Source: Moniliophthora roreri
Taxonomy: Eukaryota; Basidiomycota; Agaricomycetes; Agaricales; Marasmiaceae
Assembly (NCBI GenBank): GCA_001466705.2
Contig: LATX02000154.1
Span: forward strand, 372,001-436,000
DNA: 64,000 nucleotides
Direction: 5' to 3'
The first letter of the stretch is position 1; each line of letters begins with the position of its first letter. The notes beneath the pieces were generated by a model. That model did not search any database, was not told the DNA's origin, and worked only from the letters and a program-made list of their open reading frames with translations. A program made the translations under genes and the position numbers. Below are positions 36,036-48,111 of this stretch, piece by piece.

Positions 36036-37906
36036 GGAAATCAGAAGACAACTTTGCAGATAAGATTATCACTCACGCGAGCGGCAATCATGATATCGGT
36101 TTCCCAGGTTTTTCTTTTTCCTTTACACCACCAGGACGAATGCTCATGCTCACTCACGATTTTACTGCGACAGTATAAGACTCATTTGGCTTCATGAGTG
36201 AGTCATATTTCATTTATTCGACACTGATGCTGATTTAGGAGTTTTTTTTTTCGCTCAGGATTCTCGATAAAACCCGACCGCAATTGCACGTAGATCCCCT
36301 CAGCCATTGCCTTTGAAGGTTTGAATGAGTATATGGACTTTACTTGGATGTGTTAGATGCATAATTCAGCTTTTATGGTGCTTTTGCTGGCTGCTGACGA
36401 GCTTTTTTGTTCAGATTCCTGGCGTCTTGTAACCTGCATTGCAGCCGAACTCAGTCGTGGAGAACACTAGGGCAAGACGAACAAGTCACTCATAGGCCGG
36501 AGGTCGGTTTATTAGGTGTGAGCATTGCTGCTTCATCGTTCAGCAGAGCTGGCCGTTGATATGCCCTTTCTACCTAGATTTCCTGTGCGTTCAAACCTCC
36601 GGTTTTGAAAAACGTCGTTGTCGCCTCAAAAACGCCGCGCATGGTGAATACCTCCAGCCCCTCCTACAATACCTCCCACATGATCCAGGCGCACAGTAGG
36701 AGCACTGTTTTTGCTATCTGGAAGCTCATACAGGCTGGCTTTATCGGAACCATTCTACCTCGTGCGTTTGTCTTTTCCTTGCTTGCATGTTCTGGACCTG
36801 AGCGCCATTTTAGGTTTATACTGCGCCTTTGGCTCGCTTTCCCTACAACCAACGACGACTAGTACTCATAACGTCTGCCTATGATCAACAAGTTGCCCTT
36901 CATTGATTCTGGGTATGGTTTTCCTCACGCTTGTCGTCAGCGTCCTTGCCTAACATTCACCTCATCCTTAGGAAGAACGATATTCGTATGCATTAACGAA
37001 TGTTATCACTGTAAGACCCGGTGATGATTATACACCGAATTTCCAAATGTCAAGCGCAGTACTGCGCTCATTTTTTCGAGGACACTGTCGGAAGGGCGTA
37101 CCTTTCACATTCGCTGCCGCCCAACTATGTAGAAACTGAATTTTGTATCGACACTCCGTTCGTACATCTACTGACGCTTTTAACCCCAGCCTGCCCATGA
37201 GAGAGAGTCTAAGATACCTGCTCTCGCGTTCACCAGCAGCCTCACTTCATTATACCCACCTGTTCATCCTCTTCTGCGTAATCTCCGGTGCTCAAAATTA
37301 CCTGCGAAGACGTCTACGCCATCATTTCCTCATTTTCATGGACGTCAAGGCAAACGAAGAGATGAGGAGTGGTTAGCTTTGCGGGTACCAACACCATTAG
37401 TACACATACCCCGGCTCCAGTACCTGCCGCTATCAGTACGATCCAACTATCAATAACAGTGCCTTCCCTATAGGCTCTTCCTTGATAGCTTGAGCATTTA
37501 ACAGACGGAACCTGAAGAAGGCGAAGCAAGCGTAAGAGGTTATTAGTTTGGGAAGGCTTGGGTGAATAAGCTGCAGTAAGCGAGTAAAAGGCAATTTGAG
37601 GGTGATGCATCGCAATCGACAGAATGTGGTGTGTTTAATTCTCATTTTACCTTTCCCGATCGATGCTTATGAATGTCGTTCAAGGATGAAAGTCGATCCG
37701 GGAGGAGGGTAAATGATTCCGAGAGCCTCTGGTATATGACCGTACAGAAAAGATCATGTATTTGTATGGTATTCGTAATCATGGCACGTCGAGTGATGAT
37801 TCTGAGTTTAAACCGTGACGCATGTCGGAGAGGGTCGAGGTGCACTGGCACGGTGCATGAAGGTTGCTAGATAGTGGTCGCAGATGAAGAACAACTCGGG
37901 TACATC
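36036..37906. repeat. Diverged duplicates, no intact gene
   Basis: 36640-37380 is the diverged partner of 29951-30640. 37380-37640 is a third, weaker copy of the start of the 30668 / 42447 block (GCCGCTATCAGTACGATC and ACGGAACCTGAAG). Nothing else was recognised. Confidence 0.4.
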
Positions 37907-38071
37907 CATCAGCAAAAACCGTGTAGCGCTATAATGGGTTCCCCGGGGTTTATAATCCACCTGCAGGGTATTATGACCCTTAAAACCAGTCATAACCCCC
38001 ACAAAGCAGGCCACAACCAGGTTATAATCCCCCTGGAGCTAGGTTATAGCACTTTCCGGTTTTTGCTGATG
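37907..38071. mobile_element. 165-bp TIR element (MITE), copy 2
   Basis: Nearly identical to the element at 24457-24620, with the same CATCAGCAAAAACC end repeats. The bases next to both ends are TC, again compatible with a 2-bp target duplication. Confidence 0.85.
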
Positions 38072-38299
38072 TCGGCGTTAATTAGTGAGGCGTCCACGTG
38101 CCTTGGACCTCGAGCGGCAGTTCGTGGACGTAGGTCCACCACTCAAAGGCTTCTCCTTCCGCCAACCAAAACCTCACGCTTCATCGACCTTTCAACTTCT
38201 AGCCAGGATGCTGGTATCCGAACTCCTCAGTCGGCAGCCTCCAAGAAATGATGATCATGACCTTGATCAATTCTTTCGTTTGCGATTCATGTCCACTGG

Positions 38300-39420
38300 A
38301 TAGCTTTGTTTGCTCGATATGATGGTGCGTTTCGTCCTTTCGCCTGTCTTTTTCGTTCACCTGCTAATTGGCTTTCGATAGCAGGCATCATCATGCTGGT
38401 CTGGTACTACGCTCTTAGGAGTCCCTCCTCTGTACTCGAAGATTGAGGGAGGATCTGGCCATTTTGAGGTTTCCTTGTGCCGGTGCGTTATTCGGTCTCG
38501 CTTTGCCAAAATTTCTGCAAGCTAACGTTCTTTTTGGCATTCTAGAAACATGTTACAGAATCGCAAGCAGCTAATATCAAACTTTATAAGGCGGAATCTT
38601 TAGTCCTTTGAACGTCGTTACCAACATCCTCGAGTCCTCGTGTGCTTGCGGCATGCGTTTCAGTTTCGGTCCCTGTGAAGACATACTCGAAGTACCCGTA
38701 TACATTTGCCTGGATAAATGTGGTAGATTGTGTGGGTCCTTCACTGGTTGATATTGCTACTAGCCACGACTAACAGACCACTACCTTTCACTAGCTCCCC
38801 GGCGTTAGTGTTACCGCCTATAACAGCGCTATCTTTCTCAATGACTGCGGTCATTACTCGCAACGACTAACACGGATAGGCTCGTTCTCGTCATGGTGAA
38901 CGTATCCCACATTGGAACAGGAGTGTCTACCTGCCTGTGGGCTCAAGATCTGAACCTTGTCGAGGGCGAGGGAGAAGGAGGAAAAGCTGTTAACAGAGAA
39001 GGAGAATTAACGGCTCGGAAGGATGGGGACGAACAAAGCGTAATATTCCTGAAGGTGTGTGCTTTTTACTTGTCATTTTCTTATTCCATTTCTAACTATC
39101 AGAGACCATACATTCGTATGTCTATGAAGAAGAATCAAGTTCGCCTTTGATGGACGACCGGCTTACATACCTAGCCTTCGCTCGTCACCACCTTGGTATG
39201 TCTTCATTTCTATCATCCCCTATTCTCGTTCCGAAACTAATTTTTGCTTGCAGATACCTTTTGGCCTGTCATATTCGAAGCTACGCCCAACTGCCGTACC
39301 GGAAGCCCATGGAAGCGAGTGGAATGTCGTCGAACAACCTTGAGGCCCGATGACGTAGTGCTGTTTTGGTGCGGGAAGAACGAACGCTGAAAGTCGAGAG
39401 GTGCATGGCCTAGTACGATC
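38300..39420 (+). pseudogene. Decayed DUF6534-like gene
   Basis: Order and phrases follow the gene at 8394: GATATGATGGTGCGTTTCGT (start and intron), GIIMLVWYYALRS, then a weak LNVVTNILESS matching ALNIATTVLE, and the family tail GGGAAGAACGAACGC near 39378. Stops and shifts break every exon. Confidence 0.4.
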
Positions 39421-39936
39421 TCATGCCTGTTTTCGTGGTCGGCAGCGGCAGCGGCAACGGCAGCTCGCACGCGTCGTCGTCCATTATCAATACATCAGCG
39501 TCATCGTTGTTACTCCTTCATCAACACTACAACTGTCGACGACACTTCTCCATTGCCGCTAATTCCGTATTGGTATCATCCCTCCGCGCCTCTTTCTCTC
39601 TCTCTTGTTATTCTCGGCATCCGAAACGCACCAACGATTGTCCTTTTCCTGATGAGGAGCGGAAGCTATCCGACTTAAGGAGAGCGAGAACCTTTCAAGG
39701 GTTGACCTGAGAGAGATAGTCCCATGGATTCGACGATTCAGCTACACCGTGGAACGCTAGAGAAGGCTGAGTATCTTTGGCACTATCTGGTGAGGCGTCC
39801 ACGTGGAGTCGGTGGACATAGGTCCATCACTCCAATGCTGCATTCGCCTTCTTCCCGCCAACTACTACCTAATGTTCAACCTCGTGCTTATCTGCCTTTT
39901 GTTTCCCGGTTCCTCTTCCAAGGCCATGCTGTCGAC

Positions 39937-41250
39937 AACTGAAGCCCTCGTCAAGTTATGGCAACCGTGACTGCGGATGGTGAATCCGGTTCCGACCGCA
40001 ATTTCCTTTTGCCTTCTTCGTTCACGATGCGGTCGATTTGCCTGTTAGATATGGCTGGTTCTTTTTTGGTGCGCTTCGCCTACTATTCTCCCTGTTTCCA
40101 GCTGCTAATCAGCTTTGAATGGCAGACATCGTGATCTCAACCTGGAACACTTTTGGACCTTTTCTGGATGACTTGGAGTTATTGAGAAGATTTTGGAAGA
40201 AGATAGTTTTTGGCGGCATTTTGTGGCAGTTTTGGGATACATAGCGGGCGCGTACACTGTCCAGTTCCACTCCGCCAACACCTTTGGAAAGCTGACACTT
40301 ATTCTTCGGGCAGGTTGTTACATTCTGAACCTCGGATGCATCTTTTCTTCAAAGTCAAATCCATGGGATCAGTGCTATGAAGATTGCCGCTACCATCCTT
40401 AGGATCTGTGTTATACATCACTACCTTGCACGTTTGCGTTCCGGTTTCGGGCTTCATGAAGATATACTTGAAGACTAGGAAACCTAACGTTTAATAGGTA
40501 TCTACCCCAGCGATGTTCATGTGGGTCCACTTTAACCTTCGCGCTTTCCTTATAACCTGATGACACTCCTGGTAGGTCTTCGCCGGTTATTTGCGCTACC
40601 AGCAACATGTCTGACAGACTCCCACGGCTACTACATTACTGGTACACCTCTAACGATAATGGTCATTGTTTCAGTGGCCGCTGCGCGCTGTAGACATCGT
40701 TTGCCATGACCATTACGGCTAGGGTCATTCTCGTCGTCGTGAACACTTCTCGTACAGGACAGGAGCGTCTATTTGCCCATGTGCTGGAGATCTGAACTTT
40801 GGTGGGCGCTCTGGAGCAGAGGGGAAGCTATAAACGGAAAAGGAAAAGACATGAACTAGACGGGGTGCTGTTCAACATGTGGTTCTTCATTCCTCAGACT
40901 ATCCCTCGTTCTGGTCCTGTATCTGAAATCGTACGTGCAGGATGAATCATGTTCGCTTTTCGTACACCCTCCGAGTCAGTCTATCTTAACGCCTCACTCA
41001 TTGGTATGTCTTCACCCGTACCCCCTTGTTCTCACCCGAGGGCCGAGAACTGACATTTAATTTGCGAAGCTGTTCCTGGATACTCCTACTCATGCCTGTT
41101 ACTGGAAACTCATAGAAACCCGCAGAACAATCTCAAACGTAATATGACGTAGACAGCTGGCTCGATTGCGAGCAGGAAGAACGAACGCCAAAGATCGACT
41201 ACGAGGTACATGTGCCAGGACCTAGCCCTTGCGGTCGTGGATGGCTTGGA
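39937..41250 (+). pseudogene. Second decayed DUF6534-like gene
   Basis: It starts with sequence like that at 28600-28200 on the other strand, then a GTGCGC intron, AGCYILN, a block with AACACTTCTCGTACAGGACA and again the tail AGGAAGAACGAACGCCAAAG near 41180. Frames are broken. Confidence 0.35.
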
Positions 41251-41474
41251 AGAATCACCGTCTTCAATACGCTACCACCATAGCTACCGCAACTACAGAT
41301 GACGGAGAGACAGCTTGTGATAGTTAAGTAGGCTTGGATGAAGGCCGAAGTAGGCTGTAGAGGGGTGGAGAGAGAAGAGAAGGAGACGTTATACCGACAT
41401 GGACAGTAGCAACGGTGCTAGAACCCGCTTAGCATTCTCTTCCCAACATGTCGACTGCCGTCGCTCCCATCAGC

Positions 41475-42359
41475 TAGGGCTGTGAACCGTTGCCGTACTG
41501 ACGGGTGATACGGTAACGGCTTTACGGGTACGGGTACCGTACCGTCGCAGAGCTTTCGAGCAGAATGTACGGTACGGTGTCGACGGTGAAGGATATCGTC
41601 AAGTGCCGTATCGAAGATGGCCGGCACGGCCGTATACGGGTTATAGCTTTCCCGCGATTTCCGACGCGTTGTGTGCCTTTTTTCGACCATACCACCTCTC
41701 GTCCTGAACCCTCTTCATGGCTTCACATCTGAGATTGCTGGTTCGTATCCTCAAGGAGAAAGTTTAAATGATCCATTGGTCCTACGAAAGGTTAGGTCGG
41801 GGGGATATTAAACCAAAAGGTACACATCTTCTTACTTGATCTCATCCCATTCTGTATCTCTATGCTGACTGAGAATCTTTTTTCAGGTTAAACTCATTTA
41901 ATCCTCGGCGTACAGAAGCATAGTTTGAGGAGAAACTTCTTTGGGACAGCTCACTGAATGAGGATGATGAAGACCGGTATTAGATGGTACGTTCTGCCTT
42001 GTATTTGGTACTCCAAGTCATTCAACTCCACATACGTTAGTATCACGTGTATCGTACACCTTGGAGGTCTGCCTCAAAATCAGTCCCTTGGAGCATGTTT
42101 CCTTAGCAAGCAACATACATTTACATTTCCGACTACATCACGATGATGTACAACCTCCAGATACATTGAGTGCATGCCCAATGCGACTATTTTTCATTCT
42201 TATACCGTGCCTACCGTATACGGCCGTTTGGACCACCGTACCGTACCGCCAAAGGTTCAGAGCTGCCCATGGTACGGTACGGGTACGGTCTGCTGAGTAC
42301 CGTCAAGCCACCGTAAAATTGACGGCCGTTACCGTATATGGTAACGGCTCACAGCCCTA
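41475..42359. mobile_element. 885-bp non-autonomous hAT-like element
   Basis: The ends are TAGGGCTGTGAACCGTTGCC and, inverted, TAGGGCTGTGAGCCGTTACC. They are flanked by a perfect 8-bp duplication CCATCAGC at 41467-41474 and 42360-42367. The 8-bp duplication and TAGGGCTG ends are typical of hAT transposons. Both inner ends carry many TACGG / GTACCGTACCGT copies. There is no transposase ORF inside. Confidence 0.9.
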
Positions 42360-42446
42360 CCATCAGCATCTACAACGCCTTTCTTCCACATCAGGAACAC
42401 CACTCCCCGAAGCCTGACGACGTTCACGTGGGTCCACTTCAAATTT

Positions 42447-44035
42447 CACGAGCACGTCCGGGTATTGATTCGTAGATACCAACACTACCAGTACCGATAC
42501 CCTGGCTATAATTTCCGCCGCTATCAGTTCTATCTCATCACCAATAACGATGCCTTCCCCATGGAGCCCAGGCCTCTTACTTCCATTACAGCCCTTCCTC
42601 TGTGCCTTGAGGAGTTCACAGACGGAACCTGAAGGGGGCGAACCGGGCGTGAGGTTAAGGGTTAGGGGAGGCTTGGGTGAAGAATCAGAATAGGCTGTAG
42701 TGATCGAGTAAAAGGCGATTTGACAGTGCGGAGGTTCAGGAAGCTATACCTGCGTCTATCATAGTGGAAGTATTGCTGGATCCGACAAGTTCTTGATGTT
42801 GGGGTACAGAGTTTCGCTGTCCCATGCTGCCACCAGATGCTTACCAGTATCATAGCTACTCGCTATCTTCGTCGGCGGAGTTGCTGTCAGCACCTTTACC
42901 GGTGTCTTTTTGCCTACTGGGTCCGTCATTTCATCGCTATCACTGCTGGTCTACTCTTCGAATGTCACCGTCGAACGTTCGTTTACGCAACAATGACATC
43001 ACACGGTTGGTTTAGCTGCGAGCAGGAAGGGCAGTCGAGAGAGCAAACCGATTATGAGGTGCACATGCTGTCTGCTCAGAAACACCATCATCAATCAGCC
43101 ACCACCGCTGCACCGGTCAAAACTACTGAAACGAGATCATCGATGGCGGCTTTTCCATTATCGCCTACACTTGTTTGTACATCAAGATCGTTCCTCCTCT
43201 CTTATTACCTTCGGCACACCGCCTCCCATTACCTTTGCCTTTAAGCTACCTTATTTACACGCGTACTCCTTCACCTTTACGACTTTTTCCTGTCACTGCT
43301 CATGGCAGCCGTGACCAACTATCATTTATACCGTCACTTCTCCTTACTCCTTATGCTCCGGTACCACGACAGCTTTCCAGTCCTGATCTCGCGAGTCTAT
43401 TGTTTTGGATTGCGGTCCTACTGTCATCGCGGAGCGGGCTGCTGGTTGTATGGTACATCCTGTATTCGCATTCTGTCCCCATACTTCGTGATCCCTGGTG
43501 CTGATGATGGCAATCTACTGGGAAAACATGCAGAATATATACTCGTGTGGGTCTGGAACCATCATTAGTTATGTAGTGAGACCCGGAACTTCATTATTTC
43601 TGGTGTTTGATTGTCACGGTTGTACATCGAAATCTGACAATCAGATATCCATAATCCTAGGTCCTACTTCCCGGCAATCGCGACGTACTCAGGACTCATG
43701 GGCCATCGTTCCCTCCAATTACTCAGTATCATCATATGTCCTCACATCCCAAACATGTACCGAAGACCGCTAATGGGCCATTTCATATGGTTTTGAGGGC
43801 AAGCTTTGGCAGAGATCACCGGGAAAGCGGCAAAAACCCGGCAATCAAGCTTGGAAATTGCTGATTCGGAAAAGGTACTCCTCATGTGGCATCCGGTCAA
43901 TGACCTTTAACCACCATTGTTGCATCGCCGTACCCGTATCTGTTCGTTCTTTTGGGGAGATGAGCTTGATAGTGTACCGCATTTGGACTGGGGATGGTTG
44001 CTGGATCAGCCTCGAGGTCCTCTGTCCTCTTAGGG
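42447..44035. repeat. Duplicated block, partner at 30668-32225
   Basis: See the partner block. This copy has small insertions (for example one extra TCTCCTTAC unit near 43340 and about 12 bp near 43612) and ends where sequence like 32225 turns into a short inverted repeat (AGCTGCTTAGCCGGCTACGG) at about 44050-44095. Confidence 0.7.
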
Positions 44036-44346
44036 GAGCCACCTGCCGGGCTAGAAGCTGCTTAGCCGGCTACGGCTACAAGCAGCTAAGCCGATAAGAA
44101 TTATCAAAACATAGTAAACTCACCTCAGATACTTTACACAGCTTCTAATGGGTTTCTAACATCTTCAGTGACTATTTCCAGCTGCATGCAGCAGATAGAA
44201 CGCTAGTGATTTCACACCGTTGAAGTCACCGGTGGCGGGCGCCTAATGCACCGCCACATTCCCAGGGTTCCGGGCCAAGCCGCAGGCTTACCGCTGCACT
44301 TGTGCTGCGCTTACGCCCAAGTTCTTTTGGGTTCAAGAGGGTCCTG
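44036..44346. other. Spacer before the copia LTR
   Basis: It holds a short hairpin-forming sequence built on AGCTGCTTAGCCGG / CGGCTACAAGCAGC (44050-44090), then GC-rich sequence without recognised features. Confidence 0.3.
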
Positions 44347-44853
44347 TGTTGAGACAGAATGGAGACGTAAAGCACAGTGGAGTGTGCTCAACTCACATTT
44401 GTACAAGAGCTTGCTAGAACCTTGAGGGTTGTAGAGGTGCAATGTGCAGAGTAGTCAATGTAAATTGAACTGAAGAATGTAGCTACATACATGCTTGCTT
44501 TTATACTACTCTAAAGGATAAGTTCTGTGGATAAACAGTGAAACCTAGTAAGCTATGGATGTAAGCTACTGAATACTTGTGAGACAAAGTATCCCAGAAT
44601 AATGTGTCTTGGAGAGACACAATACAATCATCTGACAGTAGAAGAAGCTATACATGTGTTCTACATGAGTTCTACTGTATTGTACATGAGGCTACAATAC
44701 TCCTACTGGACAAGGGAGCACTCCTATGACTATATTGCAAGCTCTGGAGAAGCTCAGGAACATAGTTTGTAAGTTCCATAGTTGATCACAGACACAAGTA
44801 ATACAATAACTAATGTACCTAGTTTAGTATAGTACAGGTACAGTGCTTCAACA
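44347..44853 (-). mobile_element. Copia 3' LTR (507 bp)
   Basis: It starts TGTTGAGACAG and ends GTGCTTCAACA, with TGTTGA/TCAACA terminal inverted repeats. On the minus strand it is directly preceded by the polypurine tract GTGAGGGGGAG (44854-44866), so this is the 3' LTR of the copia element to its right. Confidence 0.9.
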
Positions 44854-44895
44854 CTCCCCCTCACTAAGTTTGTGATAAACTTTGTAGTGATTGAG

Positions 44896-45430
44896 CTAAA
44901 TGGAGGAATCGGTCTTAAAGAATGTAAGGCCAAGAAATTCTCTGTGGCATTGAAATTTGTCCCAAGGTAGATTCTTCGTCATAAGATCCACGGGTTGTTG
45001 ATTTGTGGGGATGAAGAATACTTCAACTTTCTTCTTGGCAACACATTTTCGAATATGGTGATATTTAATATCAATGTGCTTTGTTTGTTTCTCAGTAACT
45101 TGATTTTTACTGATGAAGATAGCACCTTGATTATCACTAAGCAATGGTAGTTTTGCTATAGGATATTCGATTTCAGAGAATAGATTAATTATCCATTTGA
45201 TCTGTCTAGCACAGTCAGATAAAGCCATATATTCGGCTTCAGTACTGGATAATGCTATAGATTTCTGTTTCTGTGAAACCCAGAAGACTGGAGCACAAGT
45301 GAAGTTAATGAGATAACCTGTCTGTGAGACTCTAGTGTCTTCATCTGTAGCCCAGTCAGAATCGGCATATGCTATGAAACCTTGTTCTCCTTCCTTATCT
45401 TTGTAAGTGAGAGAATATTTGTGGGTTCCA
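44896..45430 (-). pseudogene. Copia RNase H domain
   Basis: Phrases in order: STEAEYMALSDCARQIKWI, LLSDNQGAIFISKN, KHIDIKYHHIRKCV and VDLMTKNLPWDKF, the usual end of a copia polyprotein, with the catalytic acidic residues in STEAEY and SDNQ. A stop separates MALSDC... from the upstream part (QKQKSIALSS), but the frame continues. It removes the RNA strand during reverse transcription. Confidence 0.8.
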
Positions 45431-46863
45431 ATTAGATATTAAATAATGTATTTCGCTTTATTGAGATGCTCCTGAGTAGGATTCGTCCCATATTGCAAAA
45501 GTTTGATGATGGGAAAAGTGATATCTGGTCAGGTACCTAAGCATAGATATAAAAGTGATCTGATCACTGATTGGAATTGGGATCTAATTGTAGAGTTCGC
45601 TTCTCCTTTATTAGCCATAGGTTTGTAACCGGCAGGTAATGGAGTACGAGTTGCATTGGCATTTTCCATACCAAAGCATTTAATGATCTTCTCAAGATAG
45701 TCACTTTGGTCAAGTGATAAAGTACATCGCTTTTGATCTTGAGTAATCTGCATTTGTAGGAATTCTCTAGGTTCGCCTAAGTCTCTACATTCCCATATTT
45801 TCATGAATTCTTTCTTCTTTGAATTAAGAAGGCTAGAATTTGAACCGATGAAAATTGCATCATCTACATATACAATGGCAATGATTATATCATTTCCACG
45901 TATAAAGTAATATACACCAGTGTCTGATATACAGTGCTTGAATCCTAGCTTCGCCATAGATTTAGTGCATTGGTACCACCATGATAGAGAGGCTTGTTTT
46001 AAACCATATAATGCATGGCATAATAACCAAACTTTGTTTGAACCTTTGATGAATCCTTGTGGTTGCTTCATGTAAATCTCCTTGTCAAGTTCGCCATAGA
46101 GAAAGGCTGTTTTGACATCTAGCGCTTGGATATCCCAATCCTCAAGAGCAGCTAGTGCAAGTAATACACAAACAGTTTCAAAGTGTACTACAGGAGAGAA
46201 CAATTTGTCATAATCTATTTCTTTGACTTGTGAGAAACCTTTTGCAACAAGTCATGCCTTATAATGGCCATCTGTTTTGACATCAAAAACCCATCTGGAT
46301 TTTATAGCTTTTCGACCTTGAGGTAAATCTACAAGTTTATAAACATTGCATTCTTGTAGTGATTTGAGTTCGTCATAACATGCAGCCATCCATTTTTTCT
46401 GTTCATCTTTTGACAGAGTAAGGATATCTTTGTATTGCCATTGACGTACGTTGTCAATTGACAATGCTGATGCCATAATGTAATCAAGGTAATGAACTCC
46501 CCCTTTCTGAGAAAGAATTTGTACATAATTGACCATTTCATCATCAGTCTGAGGTGGAGTTCGATTAATGTCAATTTGATCATGATCTTGTTCCATGTCG
46601 TCCTCATTTGACTGTTGAATTTGATGTTCAGCAGGTGGAATTTCCTGCTCATGGTCACGACTACTACCTTGTATGAATTCTTGATTAGGACTATCACCTT
46701 GATCATCAGAATCAGGTAAGTTGTTATATGTATGTAGACGTAGTCTTTCTTGGATAGGCATATGACCCATAGCATCTCCATACCACTGTGGTACATGAGT
46801 CTGTCTTCTAGGATGACTTTGTTGATGTTGACTTGGGTCAAACATCTGTACCCTTCGTCGCAT
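45431..46863 (-). pseudogene. Copia reverse transcriptase
   Basis: RVT_2 type domain. It begins with KKWMAACYDELKSLQECNVY and RWVFDVKTDGHYKA, a TGA in place of Arg, then LVAKGFSQ. The core shows DVKTAFLYGELDKEIYMKQP, ALYGLKQASLSWW and the catalytic YVDD motif (VYVDDAIFIGS). A second stop falls in LGT.PDITF, where Arg is expected. The N-terminal 100 residues are a hydrophilic spacer rich in Gln, Asp and His between integrase and RT. Confidence 0.85.
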
Positions 46864-46926
46864 TCTCCTGTTAATATTATTTATTTCAGAATCTATTGGG
46901 TTTTGTGGCAGTGCAGTATTTTTAGG

Positions 46927-48111
46927 TCATGATTGATCCTCACCATCATTCTGGTTATGATGATGATCCACAGGATCATTACCTCCATTGGGATGATTAG
47001 GTTGAGGGAAATGATGATGATCGTCATCATCATCATTTCCTCCCCCTTGCTCGTAATTTTGATGACCGTCATCATCATTATCAGATTGTGGTCGATTAAT
47101 ACCAGTGAAAGGAATAGATAAGATTCCGTTGGTTGATTGTAAGGTTTGATCAACTGAATTAGACGAGTACGGAAAATCTTCATCATTGAAGTCTGCCTGG
47201 GCAGCCATAAATATCATTTTATCCTGTTGCATAAACTGATATCCTTTAGTGTTAGGAGTGTAATCTAGGAATGTCATATGTTCCATTTTCTTTAAAAGTT
47301 TGTTCTTGTGTTGTTCTTTATGAATGAAAACATATGCTGAACATTCTGGTGTTCGAAAATAAGAAACATCAGATACTTTCTTACTATAGATTTCAGTTGG
47401 AGTTTTCCAATCTAAGCATTTGTTAGGAGTGCAATTATATACATGTACAGTGTTATTTATCATAAACTCCCACCAAGATTGTGGTAAGGAGGCATGATTG
47501 CAAAATTTTTCTGCTTTTTCCACAAGAGTACAAATTGAACATTCAACTCTCCCTTGCTGTTGATGTATATGTGGAGCTGAGTTATGCATTTGAATCCCAT
47601 TATCTTTAAGATATGTTTGGAACTCATTTCCAAAAAATTCTCCACTATGATCAGTTTGAACACATTTAATTATTTTACCAGTTTGCTTTTTGGTTAGAGC
47701 ATGAAAGCGCTTGAAACTAGTAAGTGTTTCAAATTGATTCTTAGTTTGTTGATGATAAATCCATTCTACTGAGGAATGTTCATCAATTAGAACTAATGTA
47801 TAATGATTTTGGTGGTAAGAATTAATAGGAAACTCCTTAATATCCATGTGAATGAGTTCTAGGATATTATCTTTATGCTTTTGAGAACTATGGTAAGGTT
47901 TGGATGCTGTTCCTCCTTCAGCACATCTCTTACACAAGGACTTTTTAGATTCTTGTTTTTCAATGGAAAATCCTTTGCAATGCTTCATACAGTTTGTCAA
48001 TACTCAATAAGGTATATGACCAAATCTGTTATGAGCAATTACAGGATCAGTTGATTTAATCTTGAAAGCAAGAATGGTAACTGCTTCATTCTGTTTAACA
48101 GAAGAAGCATN
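46927..48111 (-). pseudogene. Copia integrase
   Basis: The zinc-binding part shows HNRFGH and LCKRC. The core has HMDIKEF (first Asp), VQTDHSGEFFGNEF (second Asp) and QQGRVECS (the Glu). The C-terminal part shows TPNKCLDWKTPTEIYSKKV and LDYTPNTKGYQF, the copia GKGY-like zone. It ends in a run of Asp, His and Asn (NDDDDDHHHFPQPNHPNGG). A stop at 48001-48003 separates the HHCC part from the core, and an N at 48111 cuts off the upstream part. Confidence 0.85.

Noticed and set aside
46933..47121. Plus-strand ORF rich in Met and Ile (MILTIILVMMMIHRI...)
   Set aside because: It is the complement of the Asp/His/Asn-rich spacer of the copia polyprotein, not a membrane protein.
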